Shown: piece by piece, positions 53,820-61,008 of the stretch
Position numbering within the stretch: position 1 is the first letter of the stretch
How the letters are laid out: every line of letters begins with the position of its first letter
Source: JAAYDY01 sp964500225
Lineage (GTDB): Bacteria; Planctomycetota; Phycisphaerae; FEN-1346; JAACEH01
Direction of reading: 5' to 3'
Length of the DNA stretch: 61,008 nt
Assembly: GCA_964500225.1 (NCBI GenBank)
Contig: CAZCOA010000011.1
Location: 1 to 61,008, forward strand
The notes under the pieces: generated by a model
Told to the model about the DNA's origin: nothing
Seen by the model: the letters and a program-made list of their open reading frames with translations, nothing else
The model's database searches: none
Made by a program: the position numbers and the translations under genes

Positions 53820-54917
53820 CTATTTCCGGCCCCTGAGGAACTTCATCATGCGTATCCGCGGGGCCAGCCTCATGGCCTTCGGTTTGCAGAACTCGTGACA
53901 ACAGAAGCACGAGATGCACCGGGCGGCGTCGATCACCGGGTAGGGATCCATCCGGATCGCCTCCACCGGACATTGCCGCGCGCAGGCCCCGCACTTGATG
54001 CAGAGGTTGGTATCGGGTCGCGGCTGCGTGACATAGATGCGGCTCACGAGCCGCGCGCCCCAGGTCCCCAGGCTCTGGCCGTACTTCGGCCGACGGAATC
54101 CGGGGACCGGGTCCGCCGGCCCCTCGACGCTAATTCGGTCGTCGTCGATCTCGCCCAGACCTCGCTTGGCCGCCGCCACCAAGTACGGAATCTGCTCCGG
54201 GCGAAAACCCATCATGCGGGCCATCACGGCGTCCAGCGCCACGTTGTCGGCCGACGCCAGCAGCCGCCCCACAAACCGCGGCTGGCCGCCCGAAGGCCCC
54301 TGTCCCTCCATTGCATAGACGGCATCGACGATCGAAAAATCCGGCGGACGCACGGCGTACACGTCGAGCACCGCCCGCGCGAACGCCTCCTTGCCCGGAC
54401 ACGCCGCGTGAATCTGCGTCTTGGCGGCGCCCACCACATAGCCGAACGTGTTCTTGACCGCCCCGGTAATGCCCGTGGCCACATGGGTCTTCATCTTCGC
54501 CAGACCGATCACCACGTCTGCATCCAGCACCGCGAGCGACACCGGAACACGCCCCACCCCAGGCGTCGGCACGTCCACCATCCGTGGCGACTCGGCGATG
54601 TTGCGGTAGCATCCGCCGGCCGCTTCGATGGCTCCGGTCACACGGGCCACATGGTCCGTCGAGCCGTAGCTGCTCATGCCCGGGTTGTCGCCGACAACGA
54701 TGTCGGCCGCGCCGCGACGGCGGCATGCAGCCACCGCCGCCGACACCAGGCTCGGATGCGTCGTCACGTGCTCGTCCGGCCGGCAAGGCCCCAGCAGATT
54801 CACTTTCAGGAAGACACGCTTGCCGTCCAGTGGCGGCGCATAGGCGTCAAATGCCTGCTCGACTGCCGCCGGCACGCACTCGTACGAGGCACAAGGATAG
54901 ACGGTCACGTGGCTCAT
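53820..54917 (-). CDS. DUF362 protein with 2x[4Fe-4S] ferredoxin domain
   Basis: 365 residues. DUF362 domain (about 35-250): GKRVFLKVNLLGPC, GDNPGMSSYG, LAKMKTHVATGITGAVKN, VDAVYAMEGQGPSGG. At about 305-350 a ferredoxin domain carries CIKCGACARQCP and CISCFCCHEFCKP, eight cysteines for two [4Fe-4S] clusters. DUF362/ferredoxin proteins are widespread in anaerobes and have no assigned reaction; a redox step is likely. It sits 57 bases after the methyltransferase gene in the KS operon. The SD is weak (GGAACG). Confidence 0.85.
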   Translation of the reverse strand: MSHVTVYPCASYECVPAAVEQAFDAYAPPLDGKRVFLKVNLLGPCRPDEHVTTHPSLVSAAVAACRRRGAADIVVGDNPGMSSYGSTDHVARVTGAIEAAGGCYRNIAESPRMVDVPTPGVGRVPVSLAVLDADVVIGLAKMKTHVATGITGAVKNTFGYVVGAAKTQIHAACPGKEAFARAVLDVYAVRPPDFSIVDAVYAMEGQGPSGGQPRFVGRLLASADNVALDAVMARMMGFRPEQIPYLVAAAKRGLGEIDDDRISVEGPADPVPGFRRPKYGQSLGTWGARLVSRIYVTQPRPDTNLCIKCGACARQCPVEAIRMDPYPVIDAARCISCFCCHEFCKPKAMRLAPRIRMMKFLRGRK

Positions 54918-54974
54918 CGGTCGAGTCGTTCCTGTCGTCGTGCGGCTGCGTCGCGCCGCGGCCGGAGGCCCACC

Positions 54975-56030
54975 CTACGGTTTCAGCGCGAAGTAGCCGT
55001 GTCCCACCAGGTTGAATATCCGCTCTTCGATGATCTGGAACCCCGCCTCGCGGAACAGCCGACGCCACAGGTCCGCTTCGCCGATTTTCTGGTTCGTCAG
55101 GTCGTGGAACAGGTGGTGCTCCAGGAACGCCGTCGGCCGGCGACGCAGCGACTCGTGCGGCTGGTTGCAGAATTCGCCGATCACGAACAGCGCCTTCGGA
55201 AACTGGCTTCGCAACGTCTTCAGCGCCGCCAGAATCTCGTCCGTCCCGTGCCACAGGTACTCATGAAAGGTGTCCACCGCCGTCACGCAATCCACACCCG
55301 CCAGTCGCCCCGAGGCGATCAGGTCGTCCAGATGTCGCAGGTCGCCCGTGGCCACCTCGACCCGCGAGGCAAACGGACTCTCGGCCAGCATCCGCCGGCA
55401 GTACGCGATCATGTCGGCGTCCAGGTCTACGCCCACCGCCGTCAGGTCCGGCATCCGCTCACACAGGAACGTCACCAGGGCCAGGTCGCCGCATCCCAGG
55501 TCCAGCACCCGCCGGCAGCCGCGACGTGCGATGATGTCGGCCATCACCGGGTACGGCAGGTCGCGGCACAGCATCCCGCTGCCGCGACCGACGTACTCGA
55601 TGCGCCGGGCCACGTCGCCGCGGGCGAACTGCTTACGGCCGTGCAGCAAGTCCGACAGGTTCGTAAAGAGCGGTTCGTAGGCATAGGCCAGCTCGAACAG
55701 GCCGCGCGTGTCGCCGATGAGGTGCCGCCCCGACGGCAGCAGCCGCACACGTCCCCCCTCCACCCGCACCACCGAGATGCCGTCCAGGTAGCTCAGCATC
55801 GAACGCATGACGTGCGCATCCAACCCCTGCTCGCGCACAAAGTCGTCCACGTCCACCCCGGCGTCCCCCGCTGCAAGAAGACGGTCCCCCAGGCCGCACT
55901 CCAACAGCGACCACAGCACGGTCGTCGTCACGTACCCGCGAAGATGCGGCAGCGCCTCGTCGTAGCGGCTCTTCATCCGAAGCGCGTTCGACAGGCCGAG
56001 AATACGCAGCAAATCCAGCACTTCACTCAT
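54975..56030 (-). CDS. SAM-dependent methyltransferase with N-terminal winged helix
   Basis: 351 residues; GGAG lies six bases before ATG, inside the DUF1638 gene (8-base overlap). Residues 1-115 form an O-methyltransferase-type dimerisation/winged-helix domain (LWSLLECGLGDRLLAAGDAG, SMLSYLDGISVVRVEGGRVR). The SAM fold follows: RVLDLGCGDLALVTFLCERM, VGVDLDADMIAYCRRML, then GVDCVTAVDTFHEYLWHGTD. This layout is shared with small-molecule O-methyltransferases of secondary metabolism. Substrate unknown. Confidence 0.85.
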   Translation of the reverse strand: MSEVLDLLRILGLSNALRMKSRYDEALPHLRGYVTTTVLWSLLECGLGDRLLAAGDAGVDVDDFVREQGLDAHVMRSMLSYLDGISVVRVEGGRVRLLPSGRHLIGDTRGLFELAYAYEPLFTNLSDLLHGRKQFARGDVARRIEYVGRGSGMLCRDLPYPVMADIIARRGCRRVLDLGCGDLALVTFLCERMPDLTAVGVDLDADMIAYCRRMLAESPFASRVEVATGDLRHLDDLIASGRLAGVDCVTAVDTFHEYLWHGTDEILAALKTLRSQFPKALFVIGEFCNQPHESLRRRPTAFLEHHLFHDLTNQKIGEADLWRRLFREAGFQIIEERIFNLVGHGYFALKP

Positions 56031-56805
56031 GGTCCGCTCCGTTGGGCGAGGCGCCGGGCGCCACGGCCTTGACGATGCCGCCGCGGTAGTCGGCCTCGAT
56101 CACGTGGCCCGGAGGCACGCGAAGAAACCGATCGTCGTCCCACCGGCCGTCCAGCCAGTCCTGGAGCAGGTCCAGCTTGCCCTGAAGCCGAAGGAACTCC
56201 CACCCCTTCTCCATGCAGATATCCTGCACACGACGGTCCAGCCCCAGGTGCCGCACGAAATCGAAATCGATCAGTGCCCCGTGTGTGTAGTGCTCCTGCC
56301 ATTGGCTCATGAAATCCATCAGATACTTCGCGTTGTCCTCGCCGTATTGCTCCACCAGTTTCTGATAATCGCGGTACCGCGCATAACTGGCACCGAGACC
56401 GCTTTTGTGCATCAATTCGGGCTTGTCTCCCTTGCGGTCGGGGTACTCCAGCCACCCGCTGCTAAAGTAATACGTGCCCGGGCGGCGGTCGAACTCGCTG
56501 GCGTAGCGTTCCTTACTGCCCAGCAGCAACGTGATACAATCGTGGGCCCGCGGCACCACCATCTCCACCGCCGCAGCGCGAAGTCCGACGATTCCGTTAT
56601 TGCACAGCCCATAGCCCAGCAACACAGCATCGAACTTCGACGCGTCAAGGTCGTCGATCCGCGCCTGCAACGTCTGCCGCATCACGTCGCTGTTGTCGTG
56701 CAGACCCTGCGCAAGCAGGTCGATACTGACCGTGTTGAGGCTGCGAGCCGCACAATAATAGATCTCACGGGCGACAATCTCGCATGCGATCACTTTCAGA
56801 TGCAC
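56023..56805 (-). CDS. DUF1638 domain protein
   Basis: About 260 residues from GTG 56805, where AAAGGA lies nine bases upstream and the product begins HLKVIACEIVARE, as family members do; ATG 56826 is seven codons earlier. The conserved core reads LLGYGLCNNGIVGLRA, DCITLLLGSKERYASEF, GTYYFSSGWLEYPDRKGDKP and KYGEDNAKYLMDFM-like text (YGEDNAKYLMDF). DUF1638 occurs in methanogens and anaerobes and has no proven function; the family has conserved Cys and His residues that could bind a metal (CEIV, YGLCNNG, AHDC). It overlaps the methyltransferase gene by 8 bases, implying coupled synthesis. Confidence 0.82.
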   Translation of the reverse strand: MHLKVIACEIVAREIYYCAARSLNTVSIDLLAQGLHDNSDVMRQTLQARIDDLDASKFDAVLLGYGLCNNGIVGLRAAAVEMVVPRAHDCITLLLGSKERYASEFDRRPGTYYFSSGWLEYPDRKGDKPELMHKSGLGASYARYRDYQKLVEQYGEDNAKYLMDFMSQWQEHYTHGALIDFDFVRHLGLDRRVQDICMEKGWEFLRLQGKLDLLQDWLDGRWDDDRFLRVPPGHVIEADYRGGIVKAVAPGASPNGADHE

Positions 56806-56899
56806 GTCACACGGTCCTTTCGTCATCGCGTCGGCACCCGGACCGCCGACGTAACCGCCGAACGGCCCTCCGCGCCGCCCCAACCGCTCCGCCCACCTT

Positions 56900-58594
56900 T
56901 TACGGTTGAACCTGCGAAACAGGCGCGAAACGCCGCTCGAACTCCACGTCGCCGACCAGAAACTTGTGCTTGTACTGTTCCAGGCCGCGTCGCCGCTCGG
57001 CGATGGTCTCCATATCGTACCGCAGCCACGTGCCGTCGGCCACGACTTTAGCCCGAATCGGCCCCAGCCGCCGACTCGCCCGCTTGGCCTCGTACTCGAT
57101 GTTGTCCTGCCGCAGACGCCGATCTACCGCCGCTACCAGCCGTTCCAGCTTCTCAGGGTCCGTCGCCGCCGATTGCTCGACGATCAGCGAATAGTAGGGA
57201 GCGGGTTCGGCCCACGTTGCCGCCAGACAGTACGACGACAATTCCATGCCCGTCTCGGCCAGAGCCGTGTTCACGGCTGCCACCACCTGGTGCTCCGACA
57301 GCTTCTCACCGGTCAAACTGGCGTAATGAGCCCCCTTGCTCAGGAACTCGACCAGCGGCGTCCCCTCGATCATCCCCGTCACACGGACCAGGTCGCCGAT
57401 GTGATAACGGTACAGGCCCGCCGTGTTGGTCAGCAGCAGAAAGTATTCGCCGCCGACCTGAAGCTCGTGCGGCAAGAGCGTGTCGCTCCCCGTCGGCTGT
57501 CCCTCGACGGCCGGAAGGAACTCAAAGAACGTCTCGCCGATGTCCAGCGGCCCGGCGGCCCCCTCGTCCGTCAGCGGCAACGTCATCCGACCCTCGCTGG
57601 CAATCAGGCCGATGTCTCGCACCGCCGCATCGCCGAAGTAATCCGGAAATTGTCGCAGATAGAGCGTCAGCGTGCCGCCCTTCCAGCACCCCAGCACCGG
57701 CAGTTGCCAGGCGTCTTTCGGAAGCAGCCGCCCCGTCCGCTCGGCGCAGCGCGACAACTCGGCCGCTCGATCCGGCATCGCCGTCAGCCGCGACGCCAAC
57801 TGATCCCGTATCCCGCCGGGAACGGCGATGTGCGACGACAGGGTGCCGTCGGCCAAGTCGCGCAGCAATTCGTCCTTGCGCTCGTCCATCGTGCGGGCCA
57901 GAGCCAACAGTGTGCTCGGATTGGCTGACAAGATGATCAGCGACCGTTGCTCCAGCGCAAGCCGCAACGCAACGTAATGCTTTGCAGCCGTGTCCTTGAT
58001 GGCCGCGCAACAGGACGGCAACACGTAGAGGCCGCGAGCGCCACGACGCTGTGCATGCGCCGTCAGCCCCGACATCGCACCGCAAGGCAACCCGCACGGG
58101 GCCCGCTCGTCGTCGATGGGCGAAACCAATTGCAGGATACGGCTCTGCCAGGCGCCGGCATGGTCGGCGAAGGCGTTGATGCCCCAGACCATCCAACCGC
58201 GGCGATAGGACTTCAGAAACTCCTCCGGCACGGGAATGTACTTCGGCCGGTGCGTCGTGCCCGATGTCATGGCGAACATCAGAATATGGGTGCCCCGGCC
58301 AAACAACGCCGTCGTTTCGCCCTGGCGGACACGCTCAACATAGGGAGCCACGTCGTCGTAGGTAGTGATGGGCATGCCGCGGCGAAAATCGTCCACGGTC
58401 TTCATCGAAGCGAAACCGTAGTGGCGTCCGAAATCGCTTCGGGCGTGGGCACGTAGAATGCGCAGTAGTACCTTGCACTGCACGTCCCCCGCATGGCGCA
58501 AGTTCCGAAGAAATGCACGCCGCAGACGCAGCGCCTCCCACCCCACCAGCCGCGCCGCTACTCGTTGCAACCATGACGGCTCTTCACGGGCCAC
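56900..58594 (-). CDS. GH3-family acyl-acid amidosynthetase-like protein
   Basis: About 564 residues from GTG 58594 (GGGAGG nine bases upstream; overlaps the hydrolase stop by 11 bases); a GTG at 58618 is also in frame. GH3 proteins are ANL-superfamily enzymes that adenylate a carboxylic acid and transfer it to an amine. Visible motifs: SDFGRHYGFA, the ATP loop MTSGTTHRPKYIPV, ISEG-like IGLIASEGRMTLPL, and LLTNTAGLYRYHIGDLVRVT. Plant members conjugate auxin or jasmonate to amino acids; bacterial members are mostly uncharacterised. In this operon a fatty or polyketide acid from the KS is a plausible substrate. Confidence 0.88.
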   Translation of the reverse strand: MAREEPSWLQRVAARLVGWEALRLRRAFLRNLRHAGDVQCKVLLRILRAHARSDFGRHYGFASMKTVDDFRRGMPITTYDDVAPYVERVRQGETTALFGRGTHILMFAMTSGTTHRPKYIPVPEEFLKSYRRGWMVWGINAFADHAGAWQSRILQLVSPIDDERAPCGLPCGAMSGLTAHAQRRGARGLYVLPSCCAAIKDTAAKHYVALRLALEQRSLIILSANPSTLLALARTMDERKDELLRDLADGTLSSHIAVPGGIRDQLASRLTAMPDRAAELSRCAERTGRLLPKDAWQLPVLGCWKGGTLTLYLRQFPDYFGDAAVRDIGLIASEGRMTLPLTDEGAAGPLDIGETFFEFLPAVEGQPTGSDTLLPHELQVGGEYFLLLTNTAGLYRYHIGDLVRVTGMIEGTPLVEFLSKGAHYASLTGEKLSEHQVVAAVNTALAETGMELSSYCLAATWAEPAPYYSLIVEQSAATDPEKLERLVAAVDRRLRQDNIEYEAKRASRRLGPIRAKVVADGTWLRYDMETIAERRRGLEQYKHKFLVGDVEFERRFAPVSQVQP

Positions 58595-59645
58595 GGTCGC
58601 CGCCCTCCCGGCCGCCACCCAATACCCGCGACTGGAGAAACGCCGCCATACGCTCGCGGTAGCCCTGCGGATCGATTACGACCCCCTGGTTGTGCTTCGC
58701 ACCGGGAACTTCCCACATCTGCTTGAAACCCGATTTCGACCGATAGATTTTGATCCTCTGATACGGTTCGATATACGCGTCGGCCGCGCCCCAGATGAAC
58801 AAGATAGGCACATCGTCCAGCCGTGTCAGCGCCTTGCGCACCAGCGGAAACCGGACACGCATCTTCAGCTCGGCGTACAATATGGTCATCACGCGAAGAA
58901 TCGCAAACACCTCGGGCGGGTGGCTCGGACGAGCCAGGTGGATCGACGCGAAGATCACCGCCCATCGCTTCATCATCGACTCGACCATCAGGTCCGTGCT
59001 GAACACTCCGTCGAGAATCAGCGCCGACACATGGGGCGCCTGCACCGTCGCCAGCACTGCGGCACACGCACCACGGCTAACGCCCATCAGCACAATCGGC
59101 AGCCCGCGACTCTCCGGCAGCGACCCCACATAGGCCAGCGCCCCGAGCAGGTCGCTCACCTCGTGTTCCGTCACCCAGTGCGTCGGACGGTACGACGGAT
59201 CATTGGAACTTTCGCCGTGTCCACGAAAATCGAACGAGAAAACCTTGAAGCCCAGTTCCGGCAGGCCGCGCGTATAGTTCATCGCACTGTGCCGGTCGCC
59301 GTTGAATTCCGGCGCAAAGATCACGATGCCGCGCACCGGCACATCGGCCGGAGGCTCGATAAATGCCCCGACCAGACCCGTGCCGTCCAAGCTCGGGAAA
59401 GGATGCGGTTCGGCCTCGATCCGACGGCCTGTGCCCAGACCCGCCGTCATCGGCATCTTCGTATCCATGAACAGCCGCAGACTGATTCGCAGGTAACGTG
59501 CGAACATCGAGAAGGCTATCAACAACAGTAGAAGGACGGTGCCCAGGGCGGGCCAGACCCAGTTGCGGGCCCACCATCCGCCCTCGGCGGTCGCGTCCGA
59601 CAGGATCAGCGGCAGATTCGCGACAAGCCGTTGGGAGAGGGACAC
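58584..59645 (-). CDS. Membrane-anchored alpha/beta hydrolase
   Basis: 353 residues from GTG 59645, preceded by AAGGAGG five bases upstream; the longer open frame to 59861 only reads through the KS gene. TM helix at about 30-50 (VWPALGTVLLLLLIAFSMFA). The alpha/beta-hydrolase fold follows: VIFAPEFNGDRHSA, FSFDFRGHGESSND (oxyanion/HG region), nucleophile elbow MGVSRGACAAVL, acid Asp in WGAADAYIEP and catalytic His in GAKHNQG. Likely an esterase/thioesterase acting at the membrane, possibly releasing the product of the KS. 25 bases after the KS stop and overlapping GH3 by 11. Confidence 0.85.
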   Translation of the reverse strand: MSLSQRLVANLPLILSDATAEGGWWARNWVWPALGTVLLLLLIAFSMFARYLRISLRLFMDTKMPMTAGLGTGRRIEAEPHPFPSLDGTGLVGAFIEPPADVPVRGIVIFAPEFNGDRHSAMNYTRGLPELGFKVFSFDFRGHGESSNDPSYRPTHWVTEHEVSDLLGALAYVGSLPESRGLPIVLMGVSRGACAAVLATVQAPHVSALILDGVFSTDLMVESMMKRWAVIFASIHLARPSHPPEVFAILRVMTILYAELKMRVRFPLVRKALTRLDDVPILFIWGAADAYIEPYQRIKIYRSKSGFKQMWEVPGAKHNQGVVIDPQGYRERMAAFLQSRVLGGGREGGDRGP

Positions 59646-59670
59646 CGCAACCTCCTTTCGGGCTCGTCCG

Positions 59671-60960
59671 TCACGCCTCGTAGCGGCGCACCACCAGGGC
59701 ATCGTTCTGGCCGCCGAACCCGAACGATTCCGACAGGCAGGTCCGGATCCGGGCCGGCCGGGCCTTGTTCGGAACGTAGTCCAGATCGAGGCCCTCGTCC
59801 GGATCCTCGTAATTGATCGTCGGAGGCAGCACCTGATCGCGAATCGCCAGAACGCAGACAATCAATTCCGTGGCTCCCGCCGCCGCGATCAGATGTCCCA
59901 TGCTCCCCTTGATGCTCGACACCGGCACCTGCGGCGCGCGGTCGCCGAAAAACTTCTTCAGGCTCAGCGTCTCCACCTTGTCGTTCTCGGTGGTGCTGGT
60001 TCCATGGGCGTTCACATAGTCGATCTCGTCCTTGGAGATCCCCGCGTCGGCTATCGCCGCCTCGAGGCACGCCACCGGGCCACGTCCCTCCGGATGGATG
60101 TCCGTCATCCGATACGCGTCGGCCGACGAGCCGAATCCGAGCAACTCCGCGTGAATCCTCGCACCGCGGGCCAACGCATGCTCCAACTCCTCGATCACCA
60201 GAATGCTCGACCCCTCACCCATCACGAAACCGCTGCGCTTCCGGTCAAACGGGCAACTGGCCTTTTCCGGATGCTCGCGCGGCTCCGTGGCGATGGCCGT
60301 CAACAAATTGAAGCCCATCACCCCGAACGGTTGGATCATCGTGTGGGTGCCGCCGGTCAGCATCACATCGGCATCGCCGCGGCGGATGGTCATCATCGCC
60401 TCGCCGATCGCCTGCGTCGATGCCGCGCACGCCGTCAATGTGTTGTAGTTCGGCCCGAGCGCCCCATACAGCCGCGCCAGATGCGCCGCCGACCGCCCAG
60501 GCTCCTGCTCCCACTCGTTCATGATGTCGTAGTGTTTCAGCCCCGCGCGGTAGTATGCGGCAGTGTCGATCACGCCGTCGCGAAGCCCTGCCGCCAGCGA
60601 CCGGATAAACGCATAGAAATCCGGAGGCCCCTCGCCGCTGCCCAGGTACACCCCGAACCGATCGGCCGCGACCGAATCCGGCGCGAGGCCGCTGTCGTCG
60701 TACGCCATCCGCGACGCCGCCACCGCGAAACGCACGTTGTCGCCGCTGTGGGCAAACTCCGATGCCCGATCCGTGTACCGCGACAGGTCCAGCGGCGGCA
60801 CCTGCGCCGAGAACGTCGTCGGGAACGTCTCCGCGGGGAACTTCCGCGTGCGGGTCACGCCGCTCTTGCCGGCCAGCAACGCCTGCCAGTTCTCCTCCAC
60901 GGTCAGCCCCAGCGGAGCCACCATCCCCATGCCCGTGATGACCACTCGTCGTCGGCTCAT
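59671..60960 (-). CDS. Beta-ketoacyl-[ACP] synthase (FabF-type)
   Basis: 429 residues from ATG 60960 (GTG 60972 also in frame). Thiolase-fold condensing enzyme with catalytic Cys in LTACAASTQAIGEAMM, the two His in VNAHGTSTTENDKVE and KGSMGHLIAAAGATE, and FGFGGQNDALVV near the end. The N-terminus RRRVVITGMGMVAPLGLTVE is typical. Housekeeping FabF is similar, but the linkage to GH3, hydrolase and DUF genes suggests a dedicated pathway, so no symbol is given. The minus strand upstream (to 61008) is open in another frame that ends in TGA overlapping this ATG (ATGA), so an upstream gene of the same operon probably runs off the window. Confidence 0.9.
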   Translation of the reverse strand: MSRRRVVITGMGMVAPLGLTVEENWQALLAGKSGVTRTRKFPAETFPTTFSAQVPPLDLSRYTDRASEFAHSGDNVRFAVAASRMAYDDSGLAPDSVAADRFGVYLGSGEGPPDFYAFIRSLAAGLRDGVIDTAAYYRAGLKHYDIMNEWEQEPGRSAAHLARLYGALGPNYNTLTACAASTQAIGEAMMTIRRGDADVMLTGGTHTMIQPFGVMGFNLLTAIATEPREHPEKASCPFDRKRSGFVMGEGSSILVIEELEHALARGARIHAELLGFGSSADAYRMTDIHPEGRGPVACLEAAIADAGISKDEIDYVNAHGTSTTENDKVETLSLKKFFGDRAPQVPVSSIKGSMGHLIAAAGATELIVCVLAIRDQVLPPTINYEDPDEGLDLDYVPNKARPARIRTCLSESFGFGGQNDALVVRRYEA

Positions 60961-61008
60961 ACGCTCTTGCACCGCACACGCCCGGCCAATGCCGAACGCC
61001 TCAATGAA
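60957..61008 (-). CDS. Possible 3' end of an upstream gene, cut by the window edge
   Basis: Reading the minus strand from the edge, one frame is open for 16 codons and stops at TGA 60959-60957, giving an ATGA overlap with the KS start. The alternative open frame is the KS frame itself. Too short to identify; kept only because such 4-base overlaps are typical of operons. Confidence 0.25.
   Translation of the reverse strand, partial: SLRRSALAGRVRCKSV

Noticed and set aside
52956..56072. A 1,038-codon open frame on the plus strand across four minus-strand genes
   Set aside because: It is antisense to genes with clear family motifs, is rich in Arg, His and Pro, and has no domain similarity. Long antisense frames are expected in GC-rich DNA.
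59646..59861. Upstream extension of the hydrolase gene into the KS gene
   Set aside because: Reads the KS gene in the wrong frame; GTG 59645 has a full AAGGAGG.
1..61008. CRISPR array, prophage or integrase attachment site
   Set aside because: No regularly spaced repeats, no phage structural or integrase genes, and no duplicated tRNA 3' end near either tRNA were seen by eye.

Overview
The window is GC-rich chromosomal DNA, almost certainly from a member of the Planctomycetota, possibly a Phycisphaerae-like anaerobe. The evidence is the set of families present: two DUF1571 proteins, a DUF4159 protein, a TPR protein fused to two RNA polymerase alpha C-terminal domains, a von Willebrand A/ExbB/multi-ExbD/TPR cluster, and an ABC/GldG/DUF4340 operon. 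AhbC (siroheme-dependent heme route) and QueH fit an anaerobic or oxygen-limited lifestyle. The lineage is inferred from gene content only.

Layout. 1-2.4 kb: tRNA-Arg(CCG), bioF, then about 1 kb with almost no coding. 2.4-6.4 kb: two exported proteins; the second (alpha-toroid repeats plus DUF4159) is broken by one missing base. 6.7-11.6 kb: a stand-alone DnaE2-type polymerase, a DUF72 protein and a LysM protein. 11.8-19.8 kb: a compact minus-strand operon (TPR-alphaCTD, queH, spoIID-like, tgt, yajC, secDF) that joins queuosine synthesis to protein export and ends at a clear terminator. 20-28 kb: ahbC and an ABC-ATPase/permease/GldG/DUF4340 operon. 28-30.8 kb: plus-strand methyltransferase, DUF1571 protein, lipoprotein and tRNA-Glu(CTC). 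31-33 kb: ZIP transporter and transaldolase. 33.4-38.3 kb: a 1,250-residue secreted multidomain glycoside-hydrolase-like protein lying between two decayed transposase fragments (IS5-like and IS3-like). 38.4-41 kb: CehA-like phosphohydrolase, RmlC-like and RmlA-like sugar-nucleotide genes. 41.5-44.8 kb: FtsB/DivIC-like protein, enolase and MiaB.

44.9-52.5 kb is a cell-envelope energy-transduction cluster: vWA protein with an N-terminal zinc ribbon, exported TPR-like protein, ExbB, two intact ExbD, a third ExbD in ruins, and a 939-residue exported TPR protein. 52.8-61 kb is a tight minus-strand operon that looks like an undescribed lipid or small-molecule pathway: beta-ketoacyl synthase, membrane-anchored alpha/beta hydrolase, GH3-type acyl-acid amidosynthetase, DUF1638 protein, winged-helix methyltransferase, DUF362/ferredoxin protein and a DUF1571 lipoprotein. 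It continues beyond the right edge. This operon and the vWA/Exb cluster are the best candidates for new biology here.

Several genes start at GTG, chosen because a good Shine-Dalgarno sequence precedes that codon and the upstream extension has no family similarity (bioF, the 28 kb methyltransferase, the FtsB-like gene, GH3, the hydrolase).
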